This document shows, one piece after another, positions 32,170 through 32,477 of a stretch of DNA of 32,477 bases. Source of the stretch: Paracoccus saliphilus. GTDB taxonomy: Bacteria > Pseudomonadota > Alphaproteobacteria > Rhodobacterales > Rhodobacteraceae. The stretch covers positions 1-32,477 of the forward strand of contig QKYL01000008.1 of assembly GCA_003255745.1 (NCBI GenBank). Direction: 5' to 3'. Within the stretch, counting starts at the first letter, position 1; each line of letters opens with the position of its first letter. The position numbers and the translations under genes are program-made. Under the pieces are notes generated by a model that was not told the DNA's origin, ran no database searches, and saw nothing but the letters and a program-made list of their open reading frames with translations.

Positions 32170-32477
32170 TGTTCGATCCTAGGTTTTGATGGTGCGATCC
32201 TTTCTCAGGAATGGAGGGAAGCACTATGGGCCAAGTTCGTTACGGGAGCGCCACGACCACGCACGCCGTCAGAGCTGCAATACAACGATCGCAAGCTTCG
32301 CTCGCAACGCTGAGCCGGGAGCTTGGGATCAACCCGAAGACGGTGGCAAAGTGGCGCAAGCGCCAGACTGTCGAGGATCTCAAGACCGGGCCTAAGGAGC
32401 CGCGATCAACGGTCTTGGCCGAGGCTGAGGAGGCGATGATCGTCGCCTTTAAAGCGTTTCTTCAAAACCCGGAATCA
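32170..32477 (+). mobile_element. IS481-like insertion sequence, left end (cut by window)
   Basis: From about 32170 (TGTTCGATCC) the sequence has the start of an IS481-type element: a TG-leading terminus, a short leader with GGAGGG, then the transposase. The other end is outside the window. The outer border is placed by eye. Confidence 0.6.
32226..32477 (+). CDS. IS481-family transposase, N-terminal part
   Basis: The 84 codons available begin MGQVRYGSATTTHAVRAAIQ and continue with SLATLSRELGINPKTVAKWR, a helix-turn-helix, and TGPKEPRSTVLAEAEEAM. This is the N-terminus I know from IS481-family transposases of alphaproteobacteria, which are normally about 310-330 residues. GGAGGGAAGCACT precedes the ATG. 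The final residues (after IVAF) no longer look like the expected RRHTLLPLDDCLY continuation, so the gene may be interrupted or shifted near 32450. The catalytic DDE domain would lie beyond the window. Confidence 0.8.
   Translation, partial: MGQVRYGSATTTHAVRAAIQRSQASLATLSRELGINPKTVAKWRKRQTVEDLKTGPKEPRSTVLAEAEEAMIVAFKAFLQNPES

Noticed and set aside
1..32477. CRISPR arrays, tRNA or rRNA genes
   Set aside because: I saw no regularly spaced direct repeats, no tRNA-like cloverleaf with a CCA-adjacent stem, and no rRNA sequence. I could not run a scan.

Overview
The window is GC-rich and carries compact, overlapping operons, Liv-type ABC transporters, NAC-like LysR regulators and an IS481-type element. 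This points to an alphaproteobacterium, most likely of the Rhodobacteraceae/Paracoccus kind. The assignment rests on gene style and protein flavour, not on a search. The core (about 3.3-31.9 kb) is a catabolic island. Its edges are worn insertion sequences: IS110-like and IS30-like remnants on the left and the start of an IS481-like element on the right.

Left edge (1-3.3 kb): a C-terminal scrap of an IS110-family transposase abuts a 5'-truncated, frameshifted MBL-fold/rhodanese gene. A small intact DUF442-type sulfurtransferase/phosphatase follows, then an IS30-family transposase broken by an amber codon, two apparent frameshifts and a missing C-terminus.

Core, part 1 (3.3-9.6 kb): an aldehyde dehydrogenase and an SDR are read leftward, apparently controlled by the adjacent LysR gene. 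Divergent from them are a GST-like protein and a SnoaL-like protein. A single-chain class I fumarase-type hydro-lyase is read leftward. Core, part 2 (9.8-19.1 kb, rightward) is one long array: a periplasmic binding protein, a small GST, LivG-F-H-M, a class III CoA-transferase, a CitE-like lyase, an acyl-CoA dehydrogenase and a mesaconyl-CoA-hydratase-like protein. The last four match the logic of C5 branched dicarboxylate breakdown (itaconate, mesaconate or methylsuccinate to citramalyl-CoA to acetyl-CoA plus pyruvate), and the divergent fumarase could be a mesaconase. The substrate is inferred, not shown.

Core, part 3 (26.3-19.1 kb, leftward) is a second transport operon: an exported cyclase-family hydrolase, a binding protein, LivH-M-G-F, an SDR and a frameshifted methyltransferase. 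Divergent from it are a zinc alcohol dehydrogenase and a second LysR paralogous to the first. A MmgE/PrpD-family protein ends on the same CTAG as this LysR. Rightward again come an SDR with an internal deletion and a quinone oxidoreductase with a late frameshift.

Taken together, the island has two ABC importers, two sister LysR regulators, a C5-dicarboxylyl-CoA cleavage module, and alcohol/aldehyde/SDR oxidoreductases that could feed it. At least five genes carry indels. Either the region is decaying or the read quality is poor, and this should be settled before any functional claim about those genes.
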